Shown: positions 52,673-63,000 of the stretch, piece by piece
How the letters are laid out: each line of letters opens with the position of its first letter
How positions within the stretch are numbered: position 1 is the first letter of the stretch
Origin: CAZDKK01 sp964506245
Lineage (GTDB): Bacteria > Eisenbacteria > RBG-16-71-46 > CAIMUX01 > WJJG01
Assembly (NCBI GenBank): GCA_964506245.1
Contig: CAZDKK010000013.1
Coordinates: forward strand, 36,780 to 100,779
DNA: 64,000 bases
Direction: 5' to 3'
Program-made: the position numbers and the translations under genes
Notes under the pieces: model-generated
Seen by the model: the letters and a program-made list of their open reading frames with translations, nothing else
What the model was told of the DNA's origin: nothing
The model's database searches: none

Positions 52673-55168
52673 TCAACGTCCCCCGGCGCAGTAGGTCCAG
52701 GTGTCGGCCCCCAGCCCGCTCAGCTCCAGCAACCCGCCGAAGATGTAGAGCGCTCCGGTGTCGGGCCGCAGCACCATGGAATGACGGTCGCGCTTCTCGG
52801 GCCGGTTCTCTTCGTCGCCGCCATCGAGCTCGAGCCACTGGTCGGTCGCCAGATCGAAGGCCCAGACGTCGTTGAAACGGCCGGCGGATTGGCCCTCACC
52901 CCCATACGTCCAGCCACCGACAAAGACGCCGCGGTGCATGATCGGGTCGTAGTCGATCATGTGGCGGCACCGGGCCGGGCCCTCGGGCAGCGGATCCCAG
53001 GTCATGCTCGAGAGCTCGAACGCCCACGTGTCCGAAAGCGTGTTGTTGACGCCGATACCGAGCCCGCCCTGCACGACCATGCGCTCTTCGACGGGATCGA
53101 AGACCGCGACGTGGTCGCGGCGCGCCTCCGGCTGCGGATCCAGCTCCCCGATCTGCCCCGAACGCAGCCGCGTCCACTGGTTCGAGGAGAGGTCGAAGCT
53201 CCAGACATCGTTGAAGAGGCTCGTCGCGACCCCGCCGTAGATCAGCATGCGGTCTCCCGAGACATCGAGCACCGCCGTGTGGCCGAAACGCGCGGCGGGT
53301 GCGGCGTCCGGATCTCGCCCGTCGTTGAGCAGTGTCCAACTCGACGTCTCCAGGTCGAAGGCCCAGGTATCGCCGTAAATCTGCTCGCCCTCGCCCAGCT
53401 TGCCCCCGTACGTGATCACGCGGTGTCGGCCGCGATCCAGGACCAGGCTGTGCTCGTTGCGGTCGGCGGGACCCGTCCCGCTGTCCAGTCTTTGCCAGGT
53501 GAGATCCGCGAGATCGAGCGCCCAGACGTCCCCGAAATCGATGCCGCACGTGCCCGACTCGCACCCGGTGCCGCCCATGATCAGCTTGCGCGGGCGATCC
53601 CCGTCCGGATCGCAGACGGCGGCCTGGCCCCAGCGCTCCTCCGGGGATCCGCCCTGCTGCACACTCGGTGTCAGCTCGACCCAGGGTCTGAGGATGAACC
53701 CCGTCGAGAGGCCGGGCGCGCCCGGGTCGCCGTCGATGGTTACGGTCAGCACCCGGTAGTGGAGCTGGGGGCCCTCCCAATCGGTGTCGTCGAAGTGGTC
53801 CGTGGCGGCTCCGGCGACCAGTCCGCTGGCGTCCTCGAACGGACCCGTGGCGGCCGGGGCGCGCTCCACGCAATAGCCCGCCACGGTCTCGTACGCGGCC
53901 AGGACGCCGGGCGTCCAGGACACCCGGATGCGCTCGCAGTCCGTCATCGCCACCCTCGGCCCGGACTGGGGCTCGGGCGGCTCGCGGAGCGCGGCCACGG
54001 CACGCGCATCGTACACCAGGGTTCCCGCGACCGCCTCGACCTCCGCGAGCAGCGGCTGGTACTTCAACGCGCTGAAGCGAAGCTGCCGCGCACCGGGGGG
54101 CACGCGCTCGAGCGCATAGGCGCCCCCGTCCCGGGTGCGGGTGGTGATCTCCGAGTCCGTCCCGTCGGGATTGAGCAGGGTGACCGAGGCGTAGACCAGG
54201 CCCGCACCGAGGATGTTGGTCAGGGTCCCGGTGATCCGGCAGGTTTGAGTCTCGGAGGTGATCGACAGGTCGCGGGTCAGCCCCTCGGCCGGCACCGTGA
54301 TCAGTGCCTGAGCGGGCGTGAAGCCCACGCGCTCCGCGATCAGGGTGCGCTCGCCCAAGGGTACGTCGGGGAGCAGGAAGTTGCCCCCGGCATCGGTCGT
54401 GTCGGCGATCGCACCCGCCGAAACCCGCACCCCGGGCGTTGGGATGCGCGTGCCCTGGTAGGTCACCCGGCCCGAGACCGCCGCCGACTGCGGCACCGCG
54501 AGAAGGACGCGGACCGTGTCGGCTCCCAAGGCCTGGGCATCGATCCACACCAGACCGCTGTACGAGCCCGGAGCAAGGCCGGTCCGATCGATCGATACCT
54601 GGAGCGTCTCGGGGGCATCGGCCAGCGACCCTTGCGCGGGCGAGACCTGCAGCCATGCCGGGGTAGCGCCTGCCGACCAGGCCATCGGCCCGTCGCCCGC
54701 GTTCGAGAGCCGCACCTCCCCCGGAAGCTCCCCCGCAACGAGCTGGAGGGTGTCCGGCCCGGCGGTGAACCCGTCCCACATGCGGATCCGGGCGACCGTG
54801 TCGCCTCCGTTGGAGCTGATCGCGAGCTGGGCGACGTGGGGGCCCTGCGGGAGGCTGTCGGCCAGCACGTGCAGCGTGACCAGCGCCCGTCCATCCGTCG
54901 ACCCCGCTTCGGGTTCGGCCGAGAGCCAGGGCGCATCCTCCTCCAGCTCCCACGTGAGAACCCCCTTGCCGCCGTTGCGCACCTCGAGCACGGCGGCGCT
55001 GTCTCCCACGGCGAGCTGGATCACGGACGGGCTGACCGCCAGGACCGGCGGGCTGGAGCTATCCTCCGTGCACGCGCCGAGAAGCCCCGCAGCCGCCGCC
55101 GCGGCGATCAGCAGGCAGCCCCACCTCCGGGCCGGAACGTCCGGCGCGATCGGGGTCCAGCGTTTCAT
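52673..55168 (-). CDS. Lipoprotein with BACON, carboxypeptidase-regulatory-like, Fn3-like and Kelch domains
   Basis: 831 residues with a lipobox ending LLGAC (Cys33). Two BACON-like Ig domains (~45-120, ~140-220: GVLTWELEEDAPWLSAEP, PMAWSAGATPAWLQVSPAQG) are followed by two carboxypeptidase-regulatory-like repeats (VSGRVTYQGTRIPTPGVRVS, ITGTLTNILGAGLVYASVTL). An Fn3-like module and a Kelch propeller of about six blades come next, each blade ending D[VT]WA[FL][DE]L. BACON domains are thought to bind glycans or mucin. The Kelch repeats mirror those in surface binding proteins. It is probably a cell-surface ligand-binding protein, convergent with nothing nearby. It is divergent from yicC. Confidence 0.86.
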   Translation of the reverse strand: MKRWTPIAPDVPARRWGCLLIAAAAAAGLLGACTEDSSSPPVLAVSPSVIQLAVGDSAAVLEVRNGGKGVLTWELEEDAPWLSAEPEAGSTDGRALVTLHVLADSLPQGPHVAQLAISSNGGDTVARIRMWDGFTAGPDTLQLVAGELPGEVRLSNAGDGPMAWSAGATPAWLQVSPAQGSLADAPETLQVSIDRTGLAPGSYSGLVWIDAQALGADTVRVLLAVPQSAAVSGRVTYQGTRIPTPGVRVSAGAIADTTDAGGNFLLPDVPLGERTLIAERVGFTPAQALITVPAEGLTRDLSITSETQTCRITGTLTNILGAGLVYASVTLLNPDGTDSEITTRTRDGGAYALERVPPGARQLRFSALKYQPLLAEVEAVAGTLVYDARAVAALREPPEPQSGPRVAMTDCERIRVSWTPGVLAAYETVAGYCVERAPAATGPFEDASGLVAGAATDHFDDTDWEGPQLHYRVLTVTIDGDPGAPGLSTGFILRPWVELTPSVQQGGSPEERWGQAAVCDPDGDRPRKLIMGGTGCESGTCGIDFGDVWALDLADLTWQRLDSGTGPADRNEHSLVLDRGRHRVITYGGKLGEGEQIYGDTWAFDLETSSWTLLNDGRDPDAAPAARFGHTAVLDVSGDRMLIYGGVATSLFNDVWSFDLSSNQWTRLRSGQIGELDPQPEARRDHVAVFDPVEERMVVQGGLGIGVNNTLSDTWAFELSSMTWDPLPEGPARCRHMIDYDPIMHRGVFVGGWTYGGEGQSAGRFNDVWAFDLATDQWLELDGGDEENRPEKRDRHSMVLRPDTGALYIFGGLLELSGLGADTWTYCAGGR

Positions 55169-55351
55169 CGGGTGTCTCCCTGAGTGCCTATCTTGCGGTC
55201 CGCGTTGCGTTTTCCCCGCCGGTCGGGGCCCAGTGCCCCGCTCACGGACCCGAGGGGGGATCCCGGGGCCCCGGCCCGTGGTTCACCCTATAGTAGACGA
55301 ATCCAGGCCCCTTGACTTCGGTTCCTTTGTCCCCGGTCGCGTAGGCCGCGA

Positions 55352-55381
55352 TTGACACCTGTCCGGGTGCTGGCGTACGCT
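55352..55381 (+). promoter_or_regulatory. Candidate promoter of the yicC-gmk-rpoZ-coaBC operon
   Basis: TTGACA (perfect -35) at 55352-55357 and TACGCT (T, A and final T conserved) at 55376-55381 are 18 bp apart, 27 bp before the yicC ATG at 55409. Confidence 0.5.
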
Positions 55382-55408
55382 TGGTTGCCGTCTGGTCGCG
55401 GAGGACGC

Positions 55409-56287
55409 ATGCTGAGCTCGATGACCGGCTTCGGCCGCGTCGATACCCTGATCGACGGCCGCCGGGTCACGGTGGAAATACGCTCGGTCAATCACCGGTA
55501 CCTGGAGATCACCTCCCGGCTCCCGCGCGCCCTTGCCTTCCTCGAGATCCGGGTCCAGGAGTGCATCCAGAAGCGGATCACCCGGGGCAAGGTCTCGGTG
55601 GCGGTCACCATGGACGGCGAGACCGAGGGTCTCCCGACGATCACGGTCGACCAGGTCGTGGCTGGCCGGTACATCGAGCTGGCCCGAGAGCTGAAGGAGA
55701 GCCACAACCTGAAGGGCGACCTCGATATCCAGTCGCTCCTCAGTCTGCCCCAGGTCCTGGTTCGCGAAGAGGAAGCACTCAACGAGGAGCAGGCCTGGGC
55801 CGGCCTCGCACCCGCGCTGGAGGAGGCGCTGGGGGCCTTCTCCGCCATGCGCACCCGCGAGGGGGAATCCCTGGGGCGTGACCTGCAGGGGCGGATTGCG
55901 GCCATCCGCGAGGCGGTCGATCGCATCCAGACCCGGGTGCCGCAGGTAGTGGCGCTGGTCCGCGAGCGCCTGCGCGACCGCCTGGCCGAGATCGCGGCCG
56001 ATGCCGAGTACAATCGCTATCGGCTCGAGGCCGAGATCGCGCTGTTCGCCGACCGGGCGGACGTCACCGAGGAGTGCGTTCGCCTGCGGTCCCACTGCGA
56101 CCAGTTCGCCGAGTTCATCGCCGACGACCAACCCGCCGGGCGGCGGCTGAAGTTCCTGCTCGAGGAGATGCACCGCGAGGTCAACACGATCGGCTCGAAG
56201 GGCCAGGACGTGGAGATCTCGCGCGACGTGTTGTTCCTCAAGGAAGAGGTCGAGCGCATCCGCGAGCAGGTTCTCAACATCGAATGA
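55409..56287 (+). CDS. yicC: YicC-family endoribonuclease
   Basis: 292 residues, start at 55409 with GCGGAGG upstream. The N-terminal SSMTGFGRVDT and EIRSVNHRYLEITSRLPRAL are diagnostic of YicC/YloC, as is the C-terminal DQPAGRRLKFLLEEMHREVN then TIGSKGQDVEISRDVLFLKE. Recent work identifies the family as Mg-dependent endoribonucleases. It opens a conserved operon: gmk follows 15 bp downstream. The linkage yicC-gmk-rpoZ-coaBC is well known in many phyla. Confidence 0.95.
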   Translation: MLSSMTGFGRVDTLIDGRRVTVEIRSVNHRYLEITSRLPRALAFLEIRVQECIQKRITRGKVSVAVTMDGETEGLPTITVDQVVAGRYIELARELKESHNLKGDLDIQSLLSLPQVLVREEEALNEEQAWAGLAPALEEALGAFSAMRTREGESLGRDLQGRIAAIREAVDRIQTRVPQVVALVRERLRDRLAEIAADAEYNRYRLEAEIALFADRADVTEECVRLRSHCDQFAEFIADDQPAGRRLKFLLEEMHREVNTIGSKGQDVEISRDVLFLKEEVERIREQVLNIE

Positions 56288-56302
56288 GGGAGGAAGGCCG
56301 GC

Positions 56303-56941
56303 ATGGACCAGTGTCCTCCTGAGTGCCCTCGGCTGATCGAGCGGCCCTTCCCCATCGTGATCTCCGGCGCTTCCGGAACGGGGAAGACGTCGGTCGTCGA
56401 GAAGCTGCTCGCCTCGGACGGGCGGATCGTGCGGGCCCTGACCGCCACGACCCGCCCCCCGCGCCGAGGGGAGCAGGAAGGGGTCGACTATCTCTTCATC
56501 AGCGAGGAGGAGTTCGAGCGCAAGAAGAAGGCCGACCAGTTCGCCGAGGCGGCGCTCGTCCACGGCCACTGGTACGGCGTGCCGCGCGAGAGCGTCGCGG
56601 CCGGACTCAAGAAGGGCAAGTGGGTCGTCCTGAACGTGGATGTGCAGGGCGGCCTGTCGATCAAGAAGGCGTTTCCCGAAGCGGTGTTGATCTTCCTGCT
56701 CCCCCCCTCCTTGGAGGAGCTGGAGCGACGCCTGCGGGGACGCGGTACGGACAGCGACGAGGAAATCGCCCGCCGCATGGAACAGGCCCTCAAGGAGATG
56801 GCTGTCGCGGCGCAGTACGAGTACATCGTCGTCAACGATGAGGTCAAGGACTGCACCAACCGTCTCTTGGCCATCATAAGGGCCGAAACGAGCCGCACGG
56901 CTCGGGGCTTCGTCATGCCGAAGGGGAGGTCAACACCGTGA
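56303..56941 (+). CDS. gmk: Guanylate kinase
   Basis: 212 residues. It phosphorylates GMP to GDP with ATP. The P-loop SGASGTGKTSVVEKLL is at ~21-36. TATTRPPRRGEQEGVDYLFI is the GMP-binding segment, and VVLNVDVQGGLSIKKAF the conserved DVQG block. The C-terminal RRLRGRGTDSDEEIARRM is the lid. The start at 56303 has GGAGG upstream. Its stop overlaps the rpoZ start as GTGA. Confidence 0.96.
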   Translation: MDQCPPECPRLIERPFPIVISGASGTGKTSVVEKLLASDGRIVRALTATTRPPRRGEQEGVDYLFISEEEFERKKKADQFAEAALVHGHWYGVPRESVAAGLKKGKWVVLNVDVQGGLSIKKAFPEAVLIFLLPPSLEELERRLRGRGTDSDEEIARRMEQALKEMAVAAQYEYIVVNDEVKDCTNRLLAIIRAETSRTARGFVMPKGRSTP

Positions 56942-57297
56942 CGGATGAGAACGGTGACATTCACACCGAAGATCAGGAGCCGGCCGTCGCTGGCGAGGAG
57001 ATCCTCACGCCCACGAGCAAGTACCAGCGGATCATGCTCGCGGCGGTGGAGGCTGCCCGGCTGAACGAGGAAGTGCGGCGCAAGGGCATCAAGCTCGATC
57101 ACAAGGTGACCCTCGAGGCCCTCAAGCGCGTGGACGAGGGCAAGGTCAAGGGGGTCCTCCCGCCTCCGGGCGCCGCCGAAGAGGACGAGAAGCTGGCCTC
57201 TGCCACCGCCCCGCGGGACATGCTGTTCGCCAGCCCGTCGATCTCCCTCGAGCGCTCCTCCTCGTCGGACGATGAGGAGGACAGCGACGACACGTAG
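56938..57297 (+). CDS. rpoZ: RNA polymerase omega subunit
   Basis: 119 residues from a GTG at 56938 with GGGGAGG upstream, overlapping the gmk stop by 4 bp. The core KYQRIMLAAVEAARLNEEVR then VTLEALKRVDEGKV is the omega helical signature (KxxxVxxAxxRAxxLN). It has an acidic, serine-rich tail (SSSSDDEEDSDDT) longer than the Escherichia coli protein. It stabilises beta-prime assembly. Confidence 0.87.
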   Translation: MTDENGDIHTEDQEPAVAGEEILTPTSKYQRIMLAAVEAARLNEEVRRKGIKLDHKVTLEALKRVDEGKVKGVLPPPGAAEEDEKLASATAPRDMLFASPSISLERSSSSDDEEDSDDT

Positions 57298-57313
57298 CCA
57301 GGGGGATCGTCCC

Positions 57314-58525
57314 GTGCCGAGCGTCGAGACCCTGGCCGATCGCTCGGTGACGCTGGGCGTCACCGGCTGCATCGCCGCCTACAAATCCGCCGAGATCGTG
57401 CGCCTGCTGCGCAAGATGGGCATCCGCGTCCAGGTGGTGATGACGAAGGCCGCCACGCGGCTCATGTCGCGCGACGCCCTGGCGACGCTGTCGGAGAACC
57501 CGGTCGCGACGAGCCTGTGGGGGCGGCCCGAGATCGATCACATCCGGCTCAGCCGCGAGGCGGATCTCCTGCTCATTGCCCCCGCCACCGCCAACATCCT
57601 GGGCAAGACCGCCGCCGGCATCGCCGACGATCTGCTCTCGACCACGATCATGGCCAGCGACGCGCCGGTCCTCTTCGCACCCGCCATGAATGTGCGGATG
57701 TGGGAGAACCCGGTGGTGCAGAACAACGTCCGGCTGCTGCTCGAACGCGGCTACGGCTTCGTCCCCCCCGACACGGGCGAGCTGGCCTGCGGCGAGGCCG
57801 GCACCGGACGGCTGGCCGACCCGCGCCGAATCGTCGACGCGGCCGTCCGGCTGATGCTGGCGCGCGAGCACCGGCTGAACGTCGTCGTGACGGCGGGGCC
57901 GACCGAGGAACCGGTGGATCCGGTGCGCGTGTTGACGAACCGGTCGAGCGGCAAGATGGGCGTGGCGCTGGCCGAGGCCGCCCGCGACCTGGGGCACCGC
58001 GTGACCCTGATTGCCGGGCCCCTGCACTGCGAGCCGCCCCTGGGGGTGGAACGCCTGGATATCGCCACCGCCGCGGAGATGCTGGAACAAGTCAAGGCCC
58101 ACGAGGCCGAGGCCGAGCTGTTGATCATGACCGCGGCCGTGGCCGACTACCGGCCGGATGCGGCGAACCCGGCCAAGCTGCCCTCCGGGCGCGGGGACTT
58201 GACCATCAGCCTCGTGCCCAACGCGGACATCCTGGCGGCGGTCGTCCCGGCGCGGCGCGCGCGCGGCGCCGTCACGGTCGGCTTCGCGCTCGAGTTGGGC
58301 GAAAACGGCGAGGCGCGCGCACGGCGGAAGCTGGAGACCAAGGGCGTCGACCTGATCGTGCACAATGACGCGAGCCGCCCCGACTCCGCTTTCGGCGGCG
58401 ACACCACGCGCGTCACCCTGCTCTACCGCGACGGGCGCATCGACCGGCTGGAAACCATGCCCAAGGCAACCGCGGCGCGGGAGATCCTGCTGCGGGCCGA
58501 GGCTCTGGTCGAACAGCCCGAATGA
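57314..58525 (+). CDS. coaBC: Bifunctional phosphopantothenoylcysteine decarboxylase / synthase
   Basis: 403 residues from a GTG at 57314 with AGGGGGA upstream. CoaC half: VTGCIAAYKSAEIVRLL (FMN), IDHIRLS with the catalytic His, PAMNVRMWENP, and ELACGEAGTGRL with the active-site Cys. CoaB half: VVTAGPTEEPVDPVRVLTNR (nucleotide site), SSGKMGVALAEAA, and MTAAVADYRP. It makes 4'-phosphopantetheine in CoA synthesis. It follows rpoZ by 16 bp. Confidence 0.96.
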   Translation: MPSVETLADRSVTLGVTGCIAAYKSAEIVRLLRKMGIRVQVVMTKAATRLMSRDALATLSENPVATSLWGRPEIDHIRLSREADLLLIAPATANILGKTAAGIADDLLSTTIMASDAPVLFAPAMNVRMWENPVVQNNVRLLLERGYGFVPPDTGELACGEAGTGRLADPRRIVDAAVRLMLAREHRLNVVVTAGPTEEPVDPVRVLTNRSSGKMGVALAEAARDLGHRVTLIAGPLHCEPPLGVERLDIATAAEMLEQVKAHEAEAELLIMTAAVADYRPDAANPAKLPSGRGDLTISLVPNADILAAVVPARRARGAVTVGFALELGENGEARARRKLETKGVDLIVHNDASRPDSAFGGDTTRVTLLYRDGRIDRLETMPKATAAREILLRAEALVEQPE

Positions 58526-58559
58526 GGGCACGACGCGCAGGCAACCGCGGGGCGGGCAC

Positions 58560-59519
58560 ATGAACCCTGAGCCTGAGCTTCCCGGCCGCGAGGAGATCCT
58601 CGCGGAAATCGCCCACCAGATCGAGGCGGAAACCGAGCGGGGCATCGCCTTTTGGGCCGACGGCGCCTGGAACGATGCAGCGCGGGCATTCCTGACCGGG
58701 CGCGCACCCGAGCAGCCCGCACCCCGCCCTGCCGCAAGCGGCGCCCTGCGGAGCGCGCCGGGGACGGCCCCTGCGCCCGGTCCGCGGGGCGCCCCTGAGA
58801 CCCCGATCCCGCCGGCGCCCCGCAACGCGCAGACGCAGGCGCGACCCAAGCCCCCCACCTTCGGGCCGCCCCCGCCCGCCGCGGGCCGCGCACCGGACTG
58901 GGAGGCACAACTCGCCGCCGTACGGCGCGAGGCGCTGGCCTGCGAGAAGTGTCCCCTTCACGAAACGCGCACCACCGTGGTCTTTGAATCCGGCTCGGGG
59001 CAAGTCCCACTCGCCTTCGTGGGCGAGGCGCCAGGAGCCGACGAGGACGCGCAGGGCGAGGCCTTCGTGGGGCGCGCCGGGCAGCTCCTGACCAAGATCG
59101 TCGCGGCCATCGGGCTCGACCGCCGCCAGGTCTACATCTGCAACGTGCTCAAGTGCCGGCCACCGGGCAACCGCAACCCGATGCCGGCGGAGATCCAGAG
59201 CTGCTCGCCCTACCTGGAGCGGCAGCTCGACATCCTCAAGCCGCGCGTGATCTGTACGCTGGGCCTATTCGCAACCCAGCTCCTGCTCGAGACCTCGGCG
59301 CCCATCGGCCAGCTCCGCGGGCGCCTCTTCCGGTACCGCGGGATCCCGCTGCTGCCCACGTACCACCCCGCGGCACTGCTGCGAAACCCGAACCTGAAGC
59401 GCACCGTCTGGGAAGACGTGCTCTTGCTGCGCAAGGTTCTCGACGAGGGGGTCGCGCGGCCGGAAACGCTCATTCCGGGCCGCAAGGAACCGAAGCCGGA
59501 GAGCGGGCGGCTGCTCTAG
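58560..59519 (+). CDS. Family 4 (Fe-S) uracil-DNA glycosylase
   Basis: 319 residues. LAFVGEAPGADEDAQGEAFV (motif 1, GEAPGxxE) and TYHPAALLRNP (motif 2, HPxxLxR) place it in the family 4 UDGs. CEKCPLHETR and KCRPPGNRNP with a later Cys give the four cluster cysteines. An N-terminal ~120-residue region includes a Pro/Ala/Arg-rich linker (~55-115), unusual for the family. It excises uracil from deaminated DNA. The ATG at 58560 lies 34 bp after coaBC. Confidence 0.93.
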   Translation: MNPEPELPGREEILAEIAHQIEAETERGIAFWADGAWNDAARAFLTGRAPEQPAPRPAASGALRSAPGTAPAPGPRGAPETPIPPAPRNAQTQARPKPPTFGPPPPAAGRAPDWEAQLAAVRREALACEKCPLHETRTTVVFESGSGQVPLAFVGEAPGADEDAQGEAFVGRAGQLLTKIVAAIGLDRRQVYICNVLKCRPPGNRNPMPAEIQSCSPYLERQLDILKPRVICTLGLFATQLLLETSAPIGQLRGRLFRYRGIPLLPTYHPAALLRNPNLKRTVWEDVLLLRKVLDEGVARPETLIPGRKEPKPESGRLL

Positions 59520-59551
59520 CCCCCGCCCAACCGCGAAGGAGCCATCGAGAG

Positions 59552-60094
59552 ATGCAGTTGCCAGCGCCCATCGATGCGCCCGAAAGCGAACCGGTCCTGC
59601 GCTCCTGGCAAGCCACGTTCGTGTGCGTTGTCCTGGTGGTCGCAGTGGCGCAGCTCGTCTACTTCTACCCGCGACTGCCCGGGCAGGTACCGACCCACTT
59701 CGGCACCGACAACCGGGCCGACGCCTGGAGCGACAAGCAGTCCTTCGCAATCACCTACGCGGGTGTGATGGTCGGCCTGACGGCCCTCTTCCTCGGGTTG
59801 GCCGTGCTGTTGCGACGCCTGCCCGACGTCGCGCTCAACATCCCCAACCGCGAGTACTGGCTCGCGCCCGAGCGCCGGGCCCGCACGATGAGTCGCGTTG
59901 CGCGCGAGATGCTGCTCATGGGCGGCGCCACGCTGCTCTTCGTCGCGGCCGTCTTTCATCTGAGCATTCGGGTCGCCCTGGCCGGCACCGACCGCCTGCC
60001 GGCGGCCTTCTGGCCCGCGTTCATCGGATTCCTGCTCTTCGCGACCGCCTGGGCCGCGCGTTTCATGGTGTCGTTTCGGAAGCCGGAACGTTGA
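59552..60094 (+). CDS. DUF1648 membrane protein
   Basis: 180 residues. LPGQVPTHFGTDNRADAWSD is the DUF1648 motif (PxHFxxxGxxDxWxxK); SFAITYAGVMVGLTALFLGL and MLLMGGATLLFVAAVFHLSI are membrane segments. Four spans in total. Function is unknown; SdpI-like immunity proteins share this motif. It overlaps the convergent RND gene by 32 bp. Confidence 0.82.
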   Translation: MQLPAPIDAPESEPVLRSWQATFVCVVLVVAVAQLVYFYPRLPGQVPTHFGTDNRADAWSDKQSFAITYAGVMVGLTALFLGLAVLLRRLPDVALNIPNREYWLAPERRARTMSRVAREMLLMGGATLLFVAAVFHLSIRVALAGTDRLPAAFWPAFIGFLLFATAWAARFMVSFRKPER

Positions 60095-63000
60095 CCTCTC
60101 CCTTGTCTACCCGCTCGCGCTGCGTCAGGTGGGCCCGCACGCGCGAGCTCAGATCGTCGAGGAGCGAGTAGATCACCGGCACGACCACCAGCGTCAGGAG
60201 GCTGCTCGTGATGAGCCCACCGATGACCGCCCGGGCCATCGGCGCCCGGAATTCGGCGCCCGCGCCCAGCGCCAGCGCCAAGGGCAGCATGCCGAAGATC
60301 ATCGCCAAGGTCGTCATCACGATCGGCCGCAGGCGGATCTCGCCCGCGTCGATCAGCGCCGAGGCCCGGTCCTGACCGCGCTCGCGCCGCTGGTTGGCGA
60401 ACTCGATCAGCAGGATCGCGTTCTTGGTCACCAGGCCCGAGAGCAGGATCAGCCCGATCAGGCTCATCAGGTTGAAGGTCGTGCGCGTGAGGAGCAGCGC
60501 GATCAGCACCCCCACCATCGAGAACGGCAGCGAGAACATGATCGCCAGCGGCTGCGTGAAGGAGCCGAACTGGCTCGCCAGCACGAGGTAGATGAAGATC
60601 ACCGCCAGCATCAGGCTCTCGAGGATGGTCTTCACCGACTCGGTGAACATCTCGCTTTCCCCGCCCACCGTGACCGAGTAGCCGGGCGGCATGGCGATCT
60701 GGCGCAGGCCCTTGCTGATGTCGCCGGTCACCTCGGTCATGGTGCGGCCGTCGAAGTTGGACTGGATCGTGGCGACGCGCTTCATGTCGCGCCGGTCGAT
60801 CGATTGGGGGCTGCTGCTGTAGCTGATGTCGGCCACGTGGCCGAGGCGCACGATGCGCGGCGCGCCGGTCCGGGGATCGATCGCCCCCACCGCCAGCGGC
60901 AGCGCGGCGAGCTGGTCGGTCGAAGCTCGCTCATCTCGCGGCAGGCGCACGATCACGTCGTGTTGCTCGCCGCCGGGGTCCTCCCACTGCGAGACGGTCT
61001 GCCCGGCCAGGGCCGCCCGCAGCACCGAGGAAATCGCCCCCACGCCGATCCCCAGCTCGTTGGCCAGCTCGCGGCGGACCTCGATGCGCACCTCGGGTCG
61101 CTCCTCCTCGAGGCTCGACTCGGCCTCGATCGCGCCGGGCGTGCGGCGCACGAGCTCGAGCACGTCATTCGAGACGCGCTTCAGCTCGTCGAGCTGCTCG
61201 CCCCGGACGTAGAACTCCAGCGGCTTTTGACTCCCGCCGAATCCGCCCGACGAGACGATCGAGCAGGTGATCCCCGGCAGGTTGCCGACTTCGCGACGCA
61301 GGAGGCGCCCGAATTCCTCCTGGGAGAGATCGCGCTTTCCTTTGGGGGTGAGCTTGACGTAGATCTCCGCCTCGTTCACCTGACCCCCGAAGCCCCCCCC
61401 AACGGTCTCGTACGTGAGCATGACCTCCGGGTGCCGGTGCAGCAGGGTCGAGACCTCGAGCACGCGGTCACGGGTGTAGTCGAGCGTCGATCCGACCGGG
61501 GTCTTGACCAGGACCGCGAGCTGCTCTTCGTCCGCCGTCGGGAAGAAGCCGCCTCCGATCAGCGGGAAGAGCGCCAGGGCGGCGACAAAGGAGACACCTG
61601 CGATCACCAGGGTCCGTATGCGGTGGCTGAGCGCCCAGCCGATGATCCGGCGGTAGCGCTTGCCCAGGCCGATGAAACCGTTGTTGAAGCGTTCCAGCAT
61701 CTTCCCGACCGGCCCGCGCGCCGCCCGGCCCTCGGCGACCGGGTCGTACCAGACCGACGAGAGCATCGGGTCGAGCGTGAAGGAGACGAACAGGCTCACC
61801 GCCACGGCGCAGGCCACGGTGATGCCGAACTCGCGGAAGAACTGCCCGACGATGCCGCTCATGAAGCCGACCGGGATGAAGACGCACAGGGTGGCAAAGG
61901 TCGTGGCCAGAACCGCCAGCCCGATCTCGCTCGTGCCCTCGCGGGCGGCCCGATGGTGGTCCTTGCCCATCCCGACGTGGCGGACGATGTTCTCGCGCAC
62001 CACGATCGCGTCGTCGATCAGGATCCCGACCGCGAGCGAGAGACCCATGAGCGTCATCATGTTGAGCGTGAAGCCGAAAGCGTAGATGGCGAGGAAGGCC
62101 GAGATGATGGAGACCGGCAGGGTGAGGCCGGTGATCACCGTCGAGCGCCACGAGTTGAGGAAGGTGAAGACCACCAGGATGGTGAGGATGGCGCCCAGGA
62201 TGATCGTCGTGCGGACATCCTCGATCGAGTGGCGGATCCAGACCGAGTCGTCGCGCACCACCTGCAGCTCGACGTCGGGCGGCAAGATCGTGCGCATCGC
62301 CCCCGCCTTCTCGATGATCTTGTCGGCGACCTGAACCGTGTTCGCCCCCGAGACCTTGCGCAAATCGAGGCCGATGGCGGGGATGCCGTCCACCATCGCC
62401 GCCGAGCGCGCCTCTTCAGCGCCGTCGCGGACCGCCGCCACGTCGCCCAGCCGGATGGGCACCCCGCCGCGCACGTCGAGCACCAGCTTCTCGAAGTCAG
62501 CCGGGTCCGTGATGCGGCCCGCGACGCGCACGAGCCTTTCCCCGGGGCCGAGCTCGAGGCGGCCGGCGGGCACCTCCAAGTTCTCGGCCCCCACGGCGGC
62601 CATGAGCTGCGCCATGGGCAGCGCCCGCCCGGCCATGCGCTCGGGGTCGACCTCGACCAGGATCGCGCGCGACTCGGCGCCGATCAGATCCACTTGCCCG
62701 ACGCCGTCGATCCCCTCGAACTCGCGGCGCAGCGTCTCGTCGGCCAGCGTCGTCAGCTCACGCAGCGTGCGGGTCTCGGAACGCAGCGCCAGGGAGACGA
62801 TCGGCATCTCCTGCGGGTCGAAGCGCAGCACGAGCGGCTCCTCGATGTCCTCGGGCAGCTCGCTGCGGATCTGATCCACCTTCGAGCGCACGTCCTGCTG
62901 GTCGTCCATCGCGTCCGTGTTCAGCTCGAACTCGATGAAGATCCAACCGAGGCCCTCGACCGAGCTCGAGGTGAGGCTGCGCACCCCCGTGATCGGATTG

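Noticed and set aside
52781..55183. A long plus-strand open frame over the Kelch lipoprotein
   Set aside because: The minus-strand gene has a lipobox and repeated domains; the antisense frame has none.
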